Positions 50,257 through 60,495 of a DNA stretch of 64,000 bases are shown here, piece by piece. Made by a program: the position numbers and the translations under genes. Each line of letters begins with the position of its first letter. The stretch's first letter is position 1. The stretch is from Cupriavidus pinatubonensis (GTDB lineage: Bacteria > Pseudomonadota > Gammaproteobacteria > Burkholderiales > Burkholderiaceae): contig NZ_CP080767.1 of the NCBI RefSeq assembly GCF_019602855.1, positions 1,302,001-1,366,000 on the forward strand, given 5' to 3'. The notes beneath the pieces are model-generated. The model had not been told where the DNA came from, searched no databases, and was given only the letters and a program-made list of their open reading frames with translations.

Positions 50257-51883
50257 GCAAACGAAAACTACGACCCCTGCAGGAGGCTGCCGTCACTGGG
50301 CGGCCATGCTCGTTCTGGCGGGCATGCTCGTGTTGGCCGGCGCGAGTTCGGCGCGCGCGGCCGACTTGCGCATTGGCTACAAGGCGGAAATCAGCGCTGC
50401 GGATCCGCATGTGCTGGACGCGGCGGGACGGAATCTCTGGGGCCATGTCTACGAGACGCTGGTCGGCCTGGATAACGAACTGCACCCCGTGGCTCAACTC
50501 GCCACCGGCTGGCGACAAGTGGACGCACGCACATGGGAGTTCCAGCTTCGCCCGGGCGTGCGCTTCAGCAACGGCGAACCGTTTACCGCGGAAGATGCGC
50601 GCTATTCGATCGAGCGCGCACGGCATCTGGCTGGCGCGCGCACGTTCCGCACGTACCTGAAGTCGATTGCCGAAGTGCAGGTCACCGGGCCGCTGACGCT
50701 GCGTGTCGTGACGCGCACACCCAACCCGGTGCTGCCGCAGAACGTGGGGCTCGTGGCGATGCTGCCGCGCTCGCTTGGCGGCGCGGTGAAAGAAGCGGAC
50801 TTCGCCACGGGCCGGGCGGCCATCGGCACGGGTCCATACCGTTTCGTCGCGTGGGAGCATGGCCAGCAGCTCACGTTTGCGCGCAACCCGACCTACTGGG
50901 GTGCGCTGGAGCCTTGGGGCCACGTGGTTTTCCAGTTCATGGCCAAGGAGCCGGCGCGTGCCTCGGCGCTGCTGTCGGGGCTGGTGGACATGATCGACGC
51001 GTCGTCGGCCAGCATTGCCGACGCCTTCACGCGTACCAACGGGCGCATCCGCACCGTATCGGCCACGTCGTACATGCTGAATTACCTGCAGCTCGACCAG
51101 GCGCGCAAGGTGTCGCCCTACGTGAGCGACAACCAAGGCAAGCCGCTGGGCGCCAACCCGCTGCGCGACGCAAAGGTGCGCCAGGCCATCAGCGTGGCGA
51201 TCGACCGGGACCTGATCGCCGCGCGCGTGACCAAGGGCGATTCCGTGCCGGCTGGCCAACTCGTGCCACAGGGCTTCTTCGGCTTTGCACGCGCCGTGGC
51301 CGCGCCGCACGGCGACGCGGCGCTAGCCCGCCGGCTGCTCGCCGAAGCCGGCTATCCGGCGGGCTTCCGCCTGACGCTGCATTGCCCCAACGACCGCTAC
51401 CTGAACGATGCCAAGACCTGCGAGGCGATCGGCCAGATGCTGACCCGCGCGGGCATCCGGACCGAGGTGCGCACGTTGCCCTATTCGGTGTACATCACGC
51501 GCGCCACGTCGGGCGGGGAGGGCGGCAAGCCAGAGTTCAGCGCCTTCATGCTTGGCATCGGGGCGGTCAGCGGCGATTCGCTGGAACCGCTGGTGGCCGC
51601 CGCTCACTCGCAGGACAAGAAGGCCGGCCTGGGTGCCAACAACCGCAGCGGCTATGCGAACGCCGCCGTCGACACGCTGGTCGACGAAGCGATGCGCACG
51701 ATGGACCCGCCCGCGCGCGAGCAGGTGCAGCGCCAGGCGGCCGTGACGTTGGCCGAAGACGTTGGCGTGGTGCCGCTGCACCACCTGCGCGCGACGTGGG
51801 CCTACCGCAACGGCCTGGCCGTGAAGCCGCGCAGCGATGGCTTCACCTACGCCATGAACATTCGACCGGCCGCACGCCCCTGA
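50249..51883 (+). CDS. ABC transporter substrate-binding protein, family 5 (peptide type)
   Basis: A 544-residue periplasmic solute-binding protein of the DppA/OppA family. The signal peptide ends near SSARAADL. Family stretches are ADPHVLDAAGRNLWGHVYETLVGLDNELHPVAQLATGW, RPGVRFSNGEPFTAEDARYSIERA and ISVAIDRDLIAARV. The start is uncertain: the ATG lies inside the operator and would give a nearly leaderless mRNA; an in-frame ATG 57 bases later has no close ribosome-binding site. The permease and ATPase genes follow in the normal order. Ligand unknown. Confidence 0.92.
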   Translation: MFQQTKTTTPAGGCRHWAAMLVLAGMLVLAGASSARAADLRIGYKAEISAADPHVLDAAGRNLWGHVYETLVGLDNELHPVAQLATGWRQVDARTWEFQLRPGVRFSNGEPFTAEDARYSIERARHLAGARTFRTYLKSIAEVQVTGPLTLRVVTRTPNPVLPQNVGLVAMLPRSLGGAVKEADFATGRAAIGTGPYRFVAWEHGQQLTFARNPTYWGALEPWGHVVFQFMAKEPARASALLSGLVDMIDASSASIADAFTRTNGRIRTVSATSYMLNYLQLDQARKVSPYVSDNQGKPLGANPLRDAKVRQAISVAIDRDLIAARVTKGDSVPAGQLVPQGFFGFARAVAAPHGDAALARRLLAEAGYPAGFRLTLHCPNDRYLNDAKTCEAIGQMLTRAGIRTEVRTLPYSVYITRATSGGEGGKPEFSAFMLGIGAVSGDSLEPLVAAAHSQDKKAGLGANNRSGYANAAVDTLVDEAMRTMDPPAREQVQRQAAVTLAEDVGVVPLHHLRATWAYRNGLAVKPRSDGFTYAMNIRPAARP

Positions 51884-51911
51884 GGCACCGCAGCCATCCC
51901 CGGAAGCAACC

Positions 51912-52883
51912 ATGCTGGAAACCCTTCTCAAACGGCTGCTGCAGAGCATTGTGGTGCTCTGGATCATGTCCGTCCTGACCTTCTGCGCCGTGAATCTGAT
52001 CGGCGATCCGGTGCACCTGCTGGTGAGCCCGACCGCGACCGAGCAGGAGATTGCCGAGGCGCGCCACTCGCTCGGGCTGGACTTGCCTGTGCAGCAGCAG
52101 TACCTGCATTTCGTGCAGGGCGCGCTGCACGGCGACCTCGGCGATTCGTTCATCTACAACCGGCCCGCGATCGAGCTGATCGTCAGCCGGATTCCGGCCA
52201 CGCTGGAACTGGCAGTGACCGCGCTGCTGCTGTCGCTGGCCATTGGCATCCCGATGGGCATCTTCGCGGGCCTGAAGCCTGCGAGCCGCCTGTCGCGGCT
52301 GCTGATGGCGTGCTCGCTCGGCGGCGTGATCATGCCGACGTTCTGGATCGGCATGATCGGCATCCTCGTGTTCTCGGTGAACCTGGGCTGGCTACCGTCG
52401 GGCGGACGCGGGCCGATCAGCACGGTGCTCGGCATGCCGCTGTCCGTGACGAGCTGGGAGGGCATCCGTTTCCTGCTGCTGCCGGCGCTAACGCTGTCGC
52501 TGTTCAAGATTTCGCTGGTGGCGCGGCTGACGGAAGCCGGCACGCGAGAAGTAGCGGGGCAGGAGTACATCAAGTTCGCGCGAGCGAAGGGCGTGGGTGG
52601 CGCGCGGCTGGTGCTACGCCATGTGGTGCCCAATGTGCTGATCCCGATCGTGACCGTGGTCGGGCTCGAGTTCGGCCATCTGATCGCGTTCTCGGTCGTG
52701 ACCGAATCGGTGTTCTCGTGGCCCGGCATGGGCAAGCTGATCATCGACTCGGTGTTGGCGCTGGACCGGCCGGTTGTCGTGGCTTACCTGCTCGTCACGC
52801 TGGTGTTGTTCGTGGTGCTCAACCTGATCGTCGACCTGCTTTACGTATTGCTCGATCCGCGCCTGCGCCACAAGGCAGCCTGA
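51912..52883 (+). CDS. ABC transporter permease (DppB-like)
   Basis: A 323-residue inner-membrane permease with six helices. The N-terminal LLKRLLQSIVVLWIMSVLTFCAVNLIGDPVHLL and the loop EYIKFARAKGVGGARLVLRHVVPNVLIPIVTVVGLEFGHLIAFSVVTESVFSWPGMGKL (the EAA motif that contacts the ATPase) are diagnostic. It lies 28 bases after the binding protein. Confidence 0.95.
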   Translation: MLETLLKRLLQSIVVLWIMSVLTFCAVNLIGDPVHLLVSPTATEQEIAEARHSLGLDLPVQQQYLHFVQGALHGDLGDSFIYNRPAIELIVSRIPATLELAVTALLLSLAIGIPMGIFAGLKPASRLSRLLMACSLGGVIMPTFWIGMIGILVFSVNLGWLPSGGRGPISTVLGMPLSVTSWEGIRFLLLPALTLSLFKISLVARLTEAGTREVAGQEYIKFARAKGVGGARLVLRHVVPNVLIPIVTVVGLEFGHLIAFSVVTESVFSWPGMGKLIIDSVLALDRPVVVAYLLVTLVLFVVLNLIVDLLYVLLDPRLRHKAA

Positions 52884-52920
52884 ACCCCTTTTTTGAACCT
52901 GTCATTCGCCAAGTTTTACG

Positions 52921-53871
52921 ATGTCCATCCCTGCAACTGAACCCGGTACGACGGGTGCGCCGCTGGCGTCTGCCAGCGCGCCGGGCACAGCGTCCGCGCG
53001 GCCGCATCGGCCGTCTTTTCTCTCACGCTTCCTGCGCAACCGCGTGGCGGCGGCAGCGCTGGCGCTCTTGCTCGCGTTGATGCTGGTCGCCGTGTTCGCC
53101 GGCGTGATCAGCCCGCAGAATCCATATGACCTGGCCACCGTGTCAGTCATCGATTCCGAACTGCCGCCCGGCGCGGTCGGCTATGACGGCCAGATGCGCT
53201 ACTGGCTCGGCACCGACGGTGCTGGGCGCGACCTGGTCAGTGCCATCTTCTATGGCATCCGCATCAGTGTCGGTGTCGGCGTGATCAGCGCCGTGGTGGC
53301 GCTCGTGCTCGGTGCCGCGATTGGCCTGATCGCGGCCTACTGCGGCGGCGTGGTCGACGCCGTGATCATGCGCATCGTAGACCTCCAGCTGAGCTTGCCG
53401 GCGATTCTTGTCGCGCTGATTCTGCTCGCAGTGCTTGGGCAGGGCGTGGACAAGACGCTGATGGCGCTGGTGATCGTGCAATGGGCCTACTTCGCGCGGA
53501 CCGTGCGCGCATCGGCACAGGTCGAACGGCGCAAGGACTACGTCGAAGCGGCGCTCGGACAGGGGCTGCCTGCCTGGCGCGTGATGTTCCGCCACATCCT
53601 GCCAAACTGCATGGCACCGCTGGTGGTGACCGCGACGCTGCAGATCGCGCATGCGATCACGCTGGAAGCGACCATGAGCTTCCTCGGCATCGGCCTGCCG
53701 CGCACGCAGCCGTCGCTGGGCATGCTGATCGCCAATGGCTTCGAATACATGCTGTCGAACAAGTACTGGATCAGCATTTTCCCGGGCGTGGCCCTGGTGC
53801 TGCTGATCGGCGCCATCAACCTGGTGGGCGACCGGCTGCGCCGCGTGCTCAATCCCCGCAACGAGGGCTGA
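52921..53871 (+). CDS. ABC transporter permease (DppC-like)
   Basis: A 316-residue partner permease. The family start RNRVAAAALALLLALMLVAVFAGVISPQNPYD, the segment LGTDGAGRDLVSAIFYGIRISVGVGV and the EAA loop KDYVEAALGQGLPAWRVMFRHILPNCMAPLVVTATL are visible. Pro/Ala-rich residues 1-30 are cytoplasmic. It lies 37 bases after the first permease. Confidence 0.95.
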   Translation: MSIPATEPGTTGAPLASASAPGTASARPHRPSFLSRFLRNRVAAAALALLLALMLVAVFAGVISPQNPYDLATVSVIDSELPPGAVGYDGQMRYWLGTDGAGRDLVSAIFYGIRISVGVGVISAVVALVLGAAIGLIAAYCGGVVDAVIMRIVDLQLSLPAILVALILLAVLGQGVDKTLMALVIVQWAYFARTVRASAQVERRKDYVEAALGQGLPAWRVMFRHILPNCMAPLVVTATLQIAHAITLEATMSFLGIGLPRTQPSLGMLIANGFEYMLSNKYWISIFPGVALVLLIGAINLVGDRLRRVLNPRNEG

Positions 53872-53882
53872 GGAGAGAAATC

Positions 53883-54845
53883 ATGGCACTGCTGGAAGTC
53901 AACGGTCTGACCACGCGCTTCGCCCTGGAGCACGGCGCGGTCACTGCGGTCGACAATGTTTCTTTCTCGCTGAATGCAGGAGAAATCCTCGGCATCGTCG
54001 GCGAGTCCGGATCTGGCAAGTCGGTCACAGCGTTCTCGCTGATGAACCTGCTCGACCCGCCTGGCCGCGTCACTGGCGGGACGGTCCGCTTCAAGGGACA
54101 GGATCTGCGTACGTGCACGCCGCGCCAGTGGCAGGCGCTGCGCGGAGACCGTATCGCGATGGTGTTCCAGGACCCGATGATGTCGCTCAACCCGGTCATG
54201 CGCATCGGCGCGCAGCTGATCGAGACGGTGCGCGTGCATCACCGCTGCTCGCACACGGAGGCCCATGACCGTGCCGTCGATGCGCTGAAGAAGGTTGGCA
54301 TTCCCGCGCCGCAGGAACGCATGCAGGCGTATCCGCATGAGCTGTCGGGCGGCATGCGCCAGCGCGTGGCGATTGCCAATGCGCTGATCAACCAACCCGA
54401 TCTGATCATTGCCGACGAGCCCACCACGGCACTCGACGTGACCATCCAGGCGCAGATCCTGTTCGAGATGAAGCAGCTCGTGCGCGAGACCGGCGCGGCC
54501 GTGATCTGGATCAGCCATGACCTGGCCGTGGTCAAGGATCTCGTCGACCGCGTGTGCGTGATGTACGCGGGGCGTGTGGTGGAGCAGGGGCCAGTGGCGG
54601 ACGTGATCCGTCAGCCGATGCATCCCTATACGCGGGGCCTGCTCGATTCGCTGCCCGCGCACGAGACGCGCGGCCGCACCTTGCGTGCGATTCCCGGCGC
54701 CGCGCCGGCGCTGTATGGCTTGCCGCCAGGCTGTGCATTCGCACCGCGTTGCACCCGGGCCAGCGAAAGCTGCGCGCAGGCGCCTCTCGAAGTTTCCGTG
54801 CGCGGCCGGTCGCTGCGCTGCGTTCACCCCCTGGAGGCGGCATGA
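53883..54845 (+). CDS. ABC transporter ATP-binding protein (DppD-like)
   Basis: A 320-residue peptide-type ABC ATPase. Walker [10 protein letters not shown]-loop [14 protein letters not shown], signature [17 protein letters not shown], Walker [14 protein letters not shown]-loop ISHDLAVV. The C-terminal oligopeptide domain [21 protein letters not shown] has the four-cysteine iron-sulfur-type pattern common in this group. It overlaps the next ATPase gene by ATGA. Confidence 0.96.
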   Translation: MALLEVNGLTTRFALEHGAVTAVDNVSFSLNAGEILGIVGESGSGKSVTAFSLMNLLDPPGRVTGGTVRFKGQDLRTCTPRQWQALRGDRIAMVFQDPMMSLNPVMRIGAQLIETVRVHHRCSHTEAHDRAVDALKKVGIPAPQERMQAYPHELSGGMRQRVAIANALINQPDLIIADEPTTALDVTIQAQILFEMKQLVRETGAAVIWISHDLAVVKDLVDRVCVMYAGRVVEQGPVADVIRQPMHPYTRGLLDSLPAHETRGRTLRAIPGAAPALYGLPPGCAFAPRCTRASESCAQAPLEVSVRGRSLRCVHPLEAA

Positions 54846-55831
54846 CTGTCCTGCTCGAAGCGCGCCATCTGCAGAAGCAGTTTTCCCAAAAGCCAGGCCT
54901 GATCGGCCGCGTGACGGGGCGCCACAGTGCACAGCCGGTGGTGCATGCGGTCAACGATGTCTCGCTGCAGGTTCACAGGGGTGAAGTGCTGGGGGTCGTG
55001 GGCGAGTCCGGCTGCGGTAAATCGACGCTGGGCCGCATGCTTGCCGGCCTGCTCGCGCCCAGTGGCGGGGATGTGCTGTGGGAAGGCGCGCGTGCCGACA
55101 CCGCCGCGGCTTCCTACCACCTCGCGGTGCAGATGGTGTTCCAGAACCCTTATGCATCGCTCAACCCGCGCCTGCGCATCGGCCAGGCCATCACGGAAGG
55201 TGCGTTGCATCACGGGCTGATCGGACGCGGGCAGGCAGCGTCTTTTGCACGGGAAATGCTTGCGATGGTGGGGCTCGATGCTTCGTATGCCGAGCGCTAT
55301 CCACACGAATTCTCCGGCGGCCAGCGCCAGCGTGTCGCCATTGCGCGTGCGCTCGCCTTGCAGCCGCGCCTTGTGGTCTGCGACGAGGCCGTGTCGGCGC
55401 TGGACGTCTCGGTGCAGGCGCAGGTCATCAACCTGTTCATGGACCTGCGCCGGCAGCAGGAGCTGACCTACGTTTTCATCAGCCACAACCTTGCGGTGGT
55501 GGAGCACATGTCGGACCGCGTGGTGATCATGTACCTGGGCCGCATCGTCGAGATGGGTGATGCGCGCTCGGTATTTGCGCAGCCCGGCCATCCCTACACG
55601 CGCGCACTGCTGGCCGATGCGCCGAGGCTCGACGGCAGTTCAGCCAGTCACCAGCCAATCCAGGGCGAGTTGCCTAGCCCGCTCGCGCCGCCGTCCGGCT
55701 GCGCGTTCCATCCGCGCTGCCCGCATGCGAGCGCGCGGTGCGCGGCGGAGGTGCCGCTGTTGCGCGATATCGGTGGCGGCCGCATGTCGGCGTGCCATCT
55801 CAACGAAACAGGCCAGATGAAAGCGGCCTGA
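54842..55831 (+). CDS. ABC transporter ATP-binding protein (DppF-like)
   Basis: A 329-residue partner ATPase: Walker A GESGCGKS, signature [30 protein letters not shown] as Walker B, ISHNLAVV as H-loop, and the C-terminal [17 protein letters not shown] domain. The Walker B has DEAVSALD, as is normal for DppF. It starts within the stop of the previous gene. After its stop, GCGCCGCC-AC-GGCGGCGC (55836-55853) could form a compact hairpin. Confidence 0.96.
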   Translation: MTVLLEARHLQKQFSQKPGLIGRVTGRHSAQPVVHAVNDVSLQVHRGEVLGVVGESGCGKSTLGRMLAGLLAPSGGDVLWEGARADTAAASYHLAVQMVFQNPYASLNPRLRIGQAITEGALHHGLIGRGQAASFAREMLAMVGLDASYAERYPHEFSGGQRQRVAIARALALQPRLVVCDEAVSALDVSVQAQVINLFMDLRRQQELTYVFISHNLAVVEHMSDRVVIMYLGRIVEMGDARSVFAQPGHPYTRALLADAPRLDGSSASHQPIQGELPSPLAPPSGCAFHPRCPHASARCAAEVPLLRDIGGGRMSACHLNETGQMKAA

Positions 55832-55973
55832 TCGCGCGCCGCCACGGCGGCGCATTCCACGGGGTTTGCCGCATGGCATCCGTTCCGGTCAACGGCGCGG
55901 AGGGCGGCGCTCGCGCTCATGAAGCGTGGCGCATGGCGGCGGGGTTGTTTCGCAAAGGGAGAAGGAGAACAGC

Positions 55974-57002
55974 ATGAAGTCATTCAGTTTTATCGGGCGA
56001 GCGTGCCTGGGCGGCGCGCTGCTGGCAGCGTCGGCCGGCGCGGACGCTGCCATGACGCTCTACGGCCGTATCGATACCGATATCGAATATCAGCGCGGTC
56101 CGCGCGGCAATGCGGCGCAAATGGTGGACAACGCATCGCGCTGGGGCATGCGCGGCAACGAAGACCTTGGCGGTTCGCTGCGTGCGGATTTCGGCCTGGA
56201 GCAGGGCTTCCAGGCTGACAATGGCACTGCCACCAATCCGCAGTTCCGCAATGCCTTTGTTGGCCTGAGCGGCGTGTTTGGCGCGTTTGCGCTGGGGCGG
56301 CTCGATTCCGCGACGTCGGTTGGTTCGCCCATTTATTCGCAGATTACGCAGAACGTCGATTTCGTGATCCACGATGCCGGCGCCACCGCCATCGGCACCA
56401 AGGTGCTTAATGCGCGCAACCGCGTATCGAACGCGCTCGGCTACGCGACGCCAGATTTCGGGGGGTTCTCGCTGCGTGCCCGTATCAACTTGGCCGGGCC
56501 GGATCCCGCTACGCCCAATGCCAGTTCCCCGGTGAAGGAAGAGGACGATTTTCGCCAGTACGACACCGGGCTGAACTATGCCTCGGGCAACTTCTCCGCG
56601 GGCCTCGGTTATTCGCGCGATGCCAAGACCGGCGGGCTCGTCGCCAATGATTTTCGCGACAAGATGCAGGCAACGGCCGCCTATGACTTCAAGTTCGTCA
56701 ACGTGTACGGCGTGTACGGGCGCGACCGCTATGTCGGCACGGCCAGTTCGCGCACCGACGTGCGCTACTGGCTCGCCGGCTTCACGGTTCCCTACGGCGC
56801 GCACAGCCTGACCGTGAACTACATGGAGCGCGACGTGCAGAACAGCACGAGCGGCAGGCTGCGCAAGGCGCAGGCCGGCTATGGCTATCGCCTCAGCAAG
56901 CGCACCATGCCTTACGTCTTCTTCGACTACGAAGACGGCAACAGCCGCAAGCCCGGCGATACCGTAGTTACCTACGGCATCGGCATCCAGCACAAGTTCT
57001 GA
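55974..57002 (+). CDS. Gram-negative porin (Burkholderia OpcP/OmpC type)
   Basis: A 342-residue outer-membrane porin. The signal peptide ends ADAAM near residue 26. MTLYGRIDTDIEYQ, SRWGMRGNEDLGGSLRADFGLEQGFQ and FRNAFVGLSGVFGAFALGRLDSATS are the usual first strands; the C-terminus ends in phenylalanine (GIGIQHKF), the signal for insertion by the Bam complex. AAGGAGAACAGC precedes the start. It lies 142 bases after the importer, so it may supply substrate across the outer membrane. Confidence 0.95.
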   Translation: MKSFSFIGRACLGGALLAASAGADAAMTLYGRIDTDIEYQRGPRGNAAQMVDNASRWGMRGNEDLGGSLRADFGLEQGFQADNGTATNPQFRNAFVGLSGVFGAFALGRLDSATSVGSPIYSQITQNVDFVIHDAGATAIGTKVLNARNRVSNALGYATPDFGGFSLRARINLAGPDPATPNASSPVKEEDDFRQYDTGLNYASGNFSAGLGYSRDAKTGGLVANDFRDKMQATAAYDFKFVNVYGVYGRDRYVGTASSRTDVRYWLAGFTVPYGAHSLTVNYMERDVQNSTSGRLRKAQAGYGYRLSKRTMPYVFFDYEDGNSRKPGDTVVTYGIGIQHKF

Positions 57003-57053
57003 CCGGCGAAGCGCGTCGGCTGCACTGTCAATTCGTACCTGTCTGTCCGTTCC

Positions 57054-57908
57054 ATGCCCCATCCCTACACCCTGATCGAACCTGTCGTCGCTGCCTTGCC
57101 CCTGGTGGTGGATTCTCCGCACAGCGGTCTCCATCACGACGAGATCCTGCCGATGTCGGCGACCCCGGACCAGTTGCTCACCGGCTGGGACGCCTATGTC
57201 GACGAACTGTTCGGCTACGCGCCGCAAGTGGGCGGCACGCTGCTGCACGCGGGCTTTCCGCGCTGGCTGGTGGATGCCAACCGCGCGCGCGACGACCTGG
57301 ACCCCGATCTGCTGGAAGGACAGATGCCGTACCCGCTGCGACCCAGTGACAAGGCCCGGAGAGGCATGGGCGTACTGCGCCGGCAGGCACTGCCGGGCGT
57401 TCCGGTCTATGCGTCCAGGCTGCCGGCCGCATTCGCGGAGCAACTGCTAAAGCGGTATTACGATCCGTACCACGCCGCGATTGCAGGCTTGATCTGTACG
57501 CAGCACGCGCGATTCGGCGCGGTCTGGCATATCGACTGCCATTCGATGAAGTCGCGCGGCAATGCGATGAACATCGACAACGGCGCAGCACGGCCGGATT
57601 TCGTGGTGAGCAACCAGGACGGCAAGACCAGTTCGGCCGAGTTTATCGAGGTGGTGGCCGGACGTCTGCGCGGGTTTGGCTACAACGTGTCGGTCAACTG
57701 GCCCTACAAGGGCGCCGAGCTGATCGGCGCCTATTCGGACCCCGCGCGCGGACGGCACAGTTTGCAGATTGAAGTCAATCGCGCGCTGTATCTGGACGAG
57801 GCGCGCTTTGTCCGCAGCGAAGGGTTTGCGATGCTGCGCGCGCACCTCGATCTGCTGCTGGAGGCCGTGGCGGCCTATGTGCGCAGCGAGGTGCCGGCGT
57901 TCAGATGA
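57054..57908 (+). CDS. N-formylglutamate amidohydrolase family protein
   Basis: A 284-residue zinc hydrolase of the N-formylglutamate amidohydrolase family. It begins LPLVVDSPHSGLHHD; VDANRARDDLD, VWHIDCHSMKSRGNAMN, RPDFVVSNQDGKTSS and NWPYKGAELIGAYSDPARGRHSLQIEVNRALYLDE supply metal and substrate contacts. The classical enzyme releases formate from N-formylglutamate at the end of histidine breakdown, but no other hut genes are present. Following a peptide importer, it may act on an N-acyl amino acid or similar. It overlaps the convergent next gene by eight bases. Confidence 0.88.
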   Translation: MPHPYTLIEPVVAALPLVVDSPHSGLHHDEILPMSATPDQLLTGWDAYVDELFGYAPQVGGTLLHAGFPRWLVDANRARDDLDPDLLEGQMPYPLRPSDKARRGMGVLRRQALPGVPVYASRLPAAFAEQLLKRYYDPYHAAIAGLICTQHARFGAVWHIDCHSMKSRGNAMNIDNGAARPDFVVSNQDGKTSSAEFIEVVAGRLRGFGYNVSVNWPYKGAELIGAYSDPARGRHSLQIEVNRALYLDEARFVRSEGFAMLRAHLDLLLEAVAAYVRSEVPAFR

Positions 57909-59319
57909 CCTTGCCGGGGTTCATCAGCCCCAGCGGGTCCAGTGCCTGCTTGATGGCACGCATCATCGCCAGCTCTACCTCGCTCTTGTAAAGGCGGTTC
58001 TCCTCGCGCTTGAGCTGGCCGAGGCCGTGCTCGGCGGAGATCGAGCCGCCGTGCGAATGCACGCTGTCATGCACGACGCGGTTGACGGCGTCCTGGTTGC
58101 GCAGGAAGTCGTCATGATCGACGCCAGCCGGCGGCGATACGTTGTAGTGCAGGTTGCCGTCGCCGAGGTGGCCGAAGGTCACCATGCGTGCACCGGGGAA
58201 CGACACCTGCAATAGCGCGTCGGTCGTCTCGATGAAATCGGCCACGCGTGACACGGGCACGGCGATGTCGTGCTTGATGTTCTTGCCTTCCTCGACCTGC
58301 GCAAGCGGAATGTGTTCACGCAGGTTCCAGAAATCGCGCGACTGCTGCACGGATTCGGCCACCGCGGCGTCGATGACCACGCCGGTGTCGAAGGCAACCT
58401 GCATCAGCTTTTCGAAGATCGCGCGCGCGTGGTCTTCGCTTTCGCTATCGGACAGCTCCATCAGCACAAGTTGCGGATGCACCTCCGAAAACGGGTAGCG
58501 CAGCTGCGGGAAGTGCGTGGTGACGAGCCGCATGCTCAGCGCGGACATCAGCTCGAAGCCGGTCAGCATGGCACCGGCATGCGATTGCGCGATGGCCAGC
58601 AGCGCCAGCGCCGCACGCGGGCTCGCCACGGCGGCCAGCGCCGTAACGCTTGCCCGCGGCAGCGGGAACAGCTTCATGACCGCAGCGGTAATGATGCCGA
58701 GCGTGCCTTCGGCGCCGATGAACAAATCACGCAGGTCATAGCCCGTGTTGTCCTTGCGCAGGCCGCGCAGGCCGTGCCAGATCTCGCCCTTCGGCGTCAC
58801 AACTTCCAGCCCCAGGCAGAGTTCGCGCGTATTGCCGTAGCGCAGCACCGCGGTGCCGCCAGCGTTCGTGGACAGGTTGCCGCCGATGGTGCAGCTACCT
58901 TCGGCCGCGAGACTCAGCGGAAACAGCCTGCCGTGTTCGTGCGCCACGTCCTGCAGATGCTGCAGCACGACGCCGGATTCGACCGTGATGGTGTTATTGA
59001 GCGGATCGACCTGCCGTACGCGGTTCAGCCGCTGCAGCGAAATCACCACGGAATCCGTCGTGGTCGGCGTAGCGCCACCGCACAGGCCGGTATTGCCGCC
59101 CTGTGGCACCACGGCGATCTTGTGGGCGTGGCATGCATGCACGGCGGCGGCGACTTCCTCGGCATTGGCCGGGCGCAGTATGGCAATGGCGTCGCCGGTG
59201 TAGCGCTTGCGCCAGTCGGTCAGGTAGGGCGCCTTGTCGGCGGCATCGGTCAACACGTGCTGGGGACCGAGTGCGGCGCGGCAGAGATCGAGGAAGGAGT
59301 CGTGGTGCGAGGCAGGCAT
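57901..59319 (-). CDS. FAD-linked D-2-hydroxyacid dehydrogenase (D-lactate/D-2-hydroxyglutarate type)
   Basis: A 472-residue FAD enzyme of the VAO/PCMH family. The FAD domain has AILRPANAEEVAAAVHACHAHKIAVVPQGGNTGLCGGATPT, then LSLAAEGSCTIGGNLSTNAGGTAVLRYGNTRELCLGLEVV and LFIGAEGTLGIITAAVMKLFP. The C-terminal cap ends with GSISAEHGLGQLKREENRLYKSEVELAMMRAIKQALDPLGLMNPGKV, containing the histidine seen in D-LDH/D2HGDH. The group oxidises D-2-hydroxyacids and passes electrons to an acceptor. Which acid cannot be fixed by eye. Confidence 0.92.
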   Translation of the reverse strand: MPASHHDSFLDLCRAALGPQHVLTDAADKAPYLTDWRKRYTGDAIAILRPANAEEVAAAVHACHAHKIAVVPQGGNTGLCGGATPTTTDSVVISLQRLNRVRQVDPLNNTITVESGVVLQHLQDVAHEHGRLFPLSLAAEGSCTIGGNLSTNAGGTAVLRYGNTRELCLGLEVVTPKGEIWHGLRGLRKDNTGYDLRDLFIGAEGTLGIITAAVMKLFPLPRASVTALAAVASPRAALALLAIAQSHAGAMLTGFELMSALSMRLVTTHFPQLRYPFSEVHPQLVLMELSDSESEDHARAIFEKLMQVAFDTGVVIDAAVAESVQQSRDFWNLREHIPLAQVEEGKNIKHDIAVPVSRVADFIETTDALLQVSFPGARMVTFGHLGDGNLHYNVSPPAGVDHDDFLRNQDAVNRVVHDSVHSHGGSISAEHGLGQLKREENRLYKSEVELAMMRAIKQALDPLGLMNPGKVI

Positions 59320-59336
59320 GTCGTGTCCGGGTGCGT

Positions 59337-60445
<1,109 letters not shown>

Positions 60446-60495
60446 TCAGCGGGGTCGCCCCCTCTCCACATCAACACACAGGAGCCTGCTGCCGC

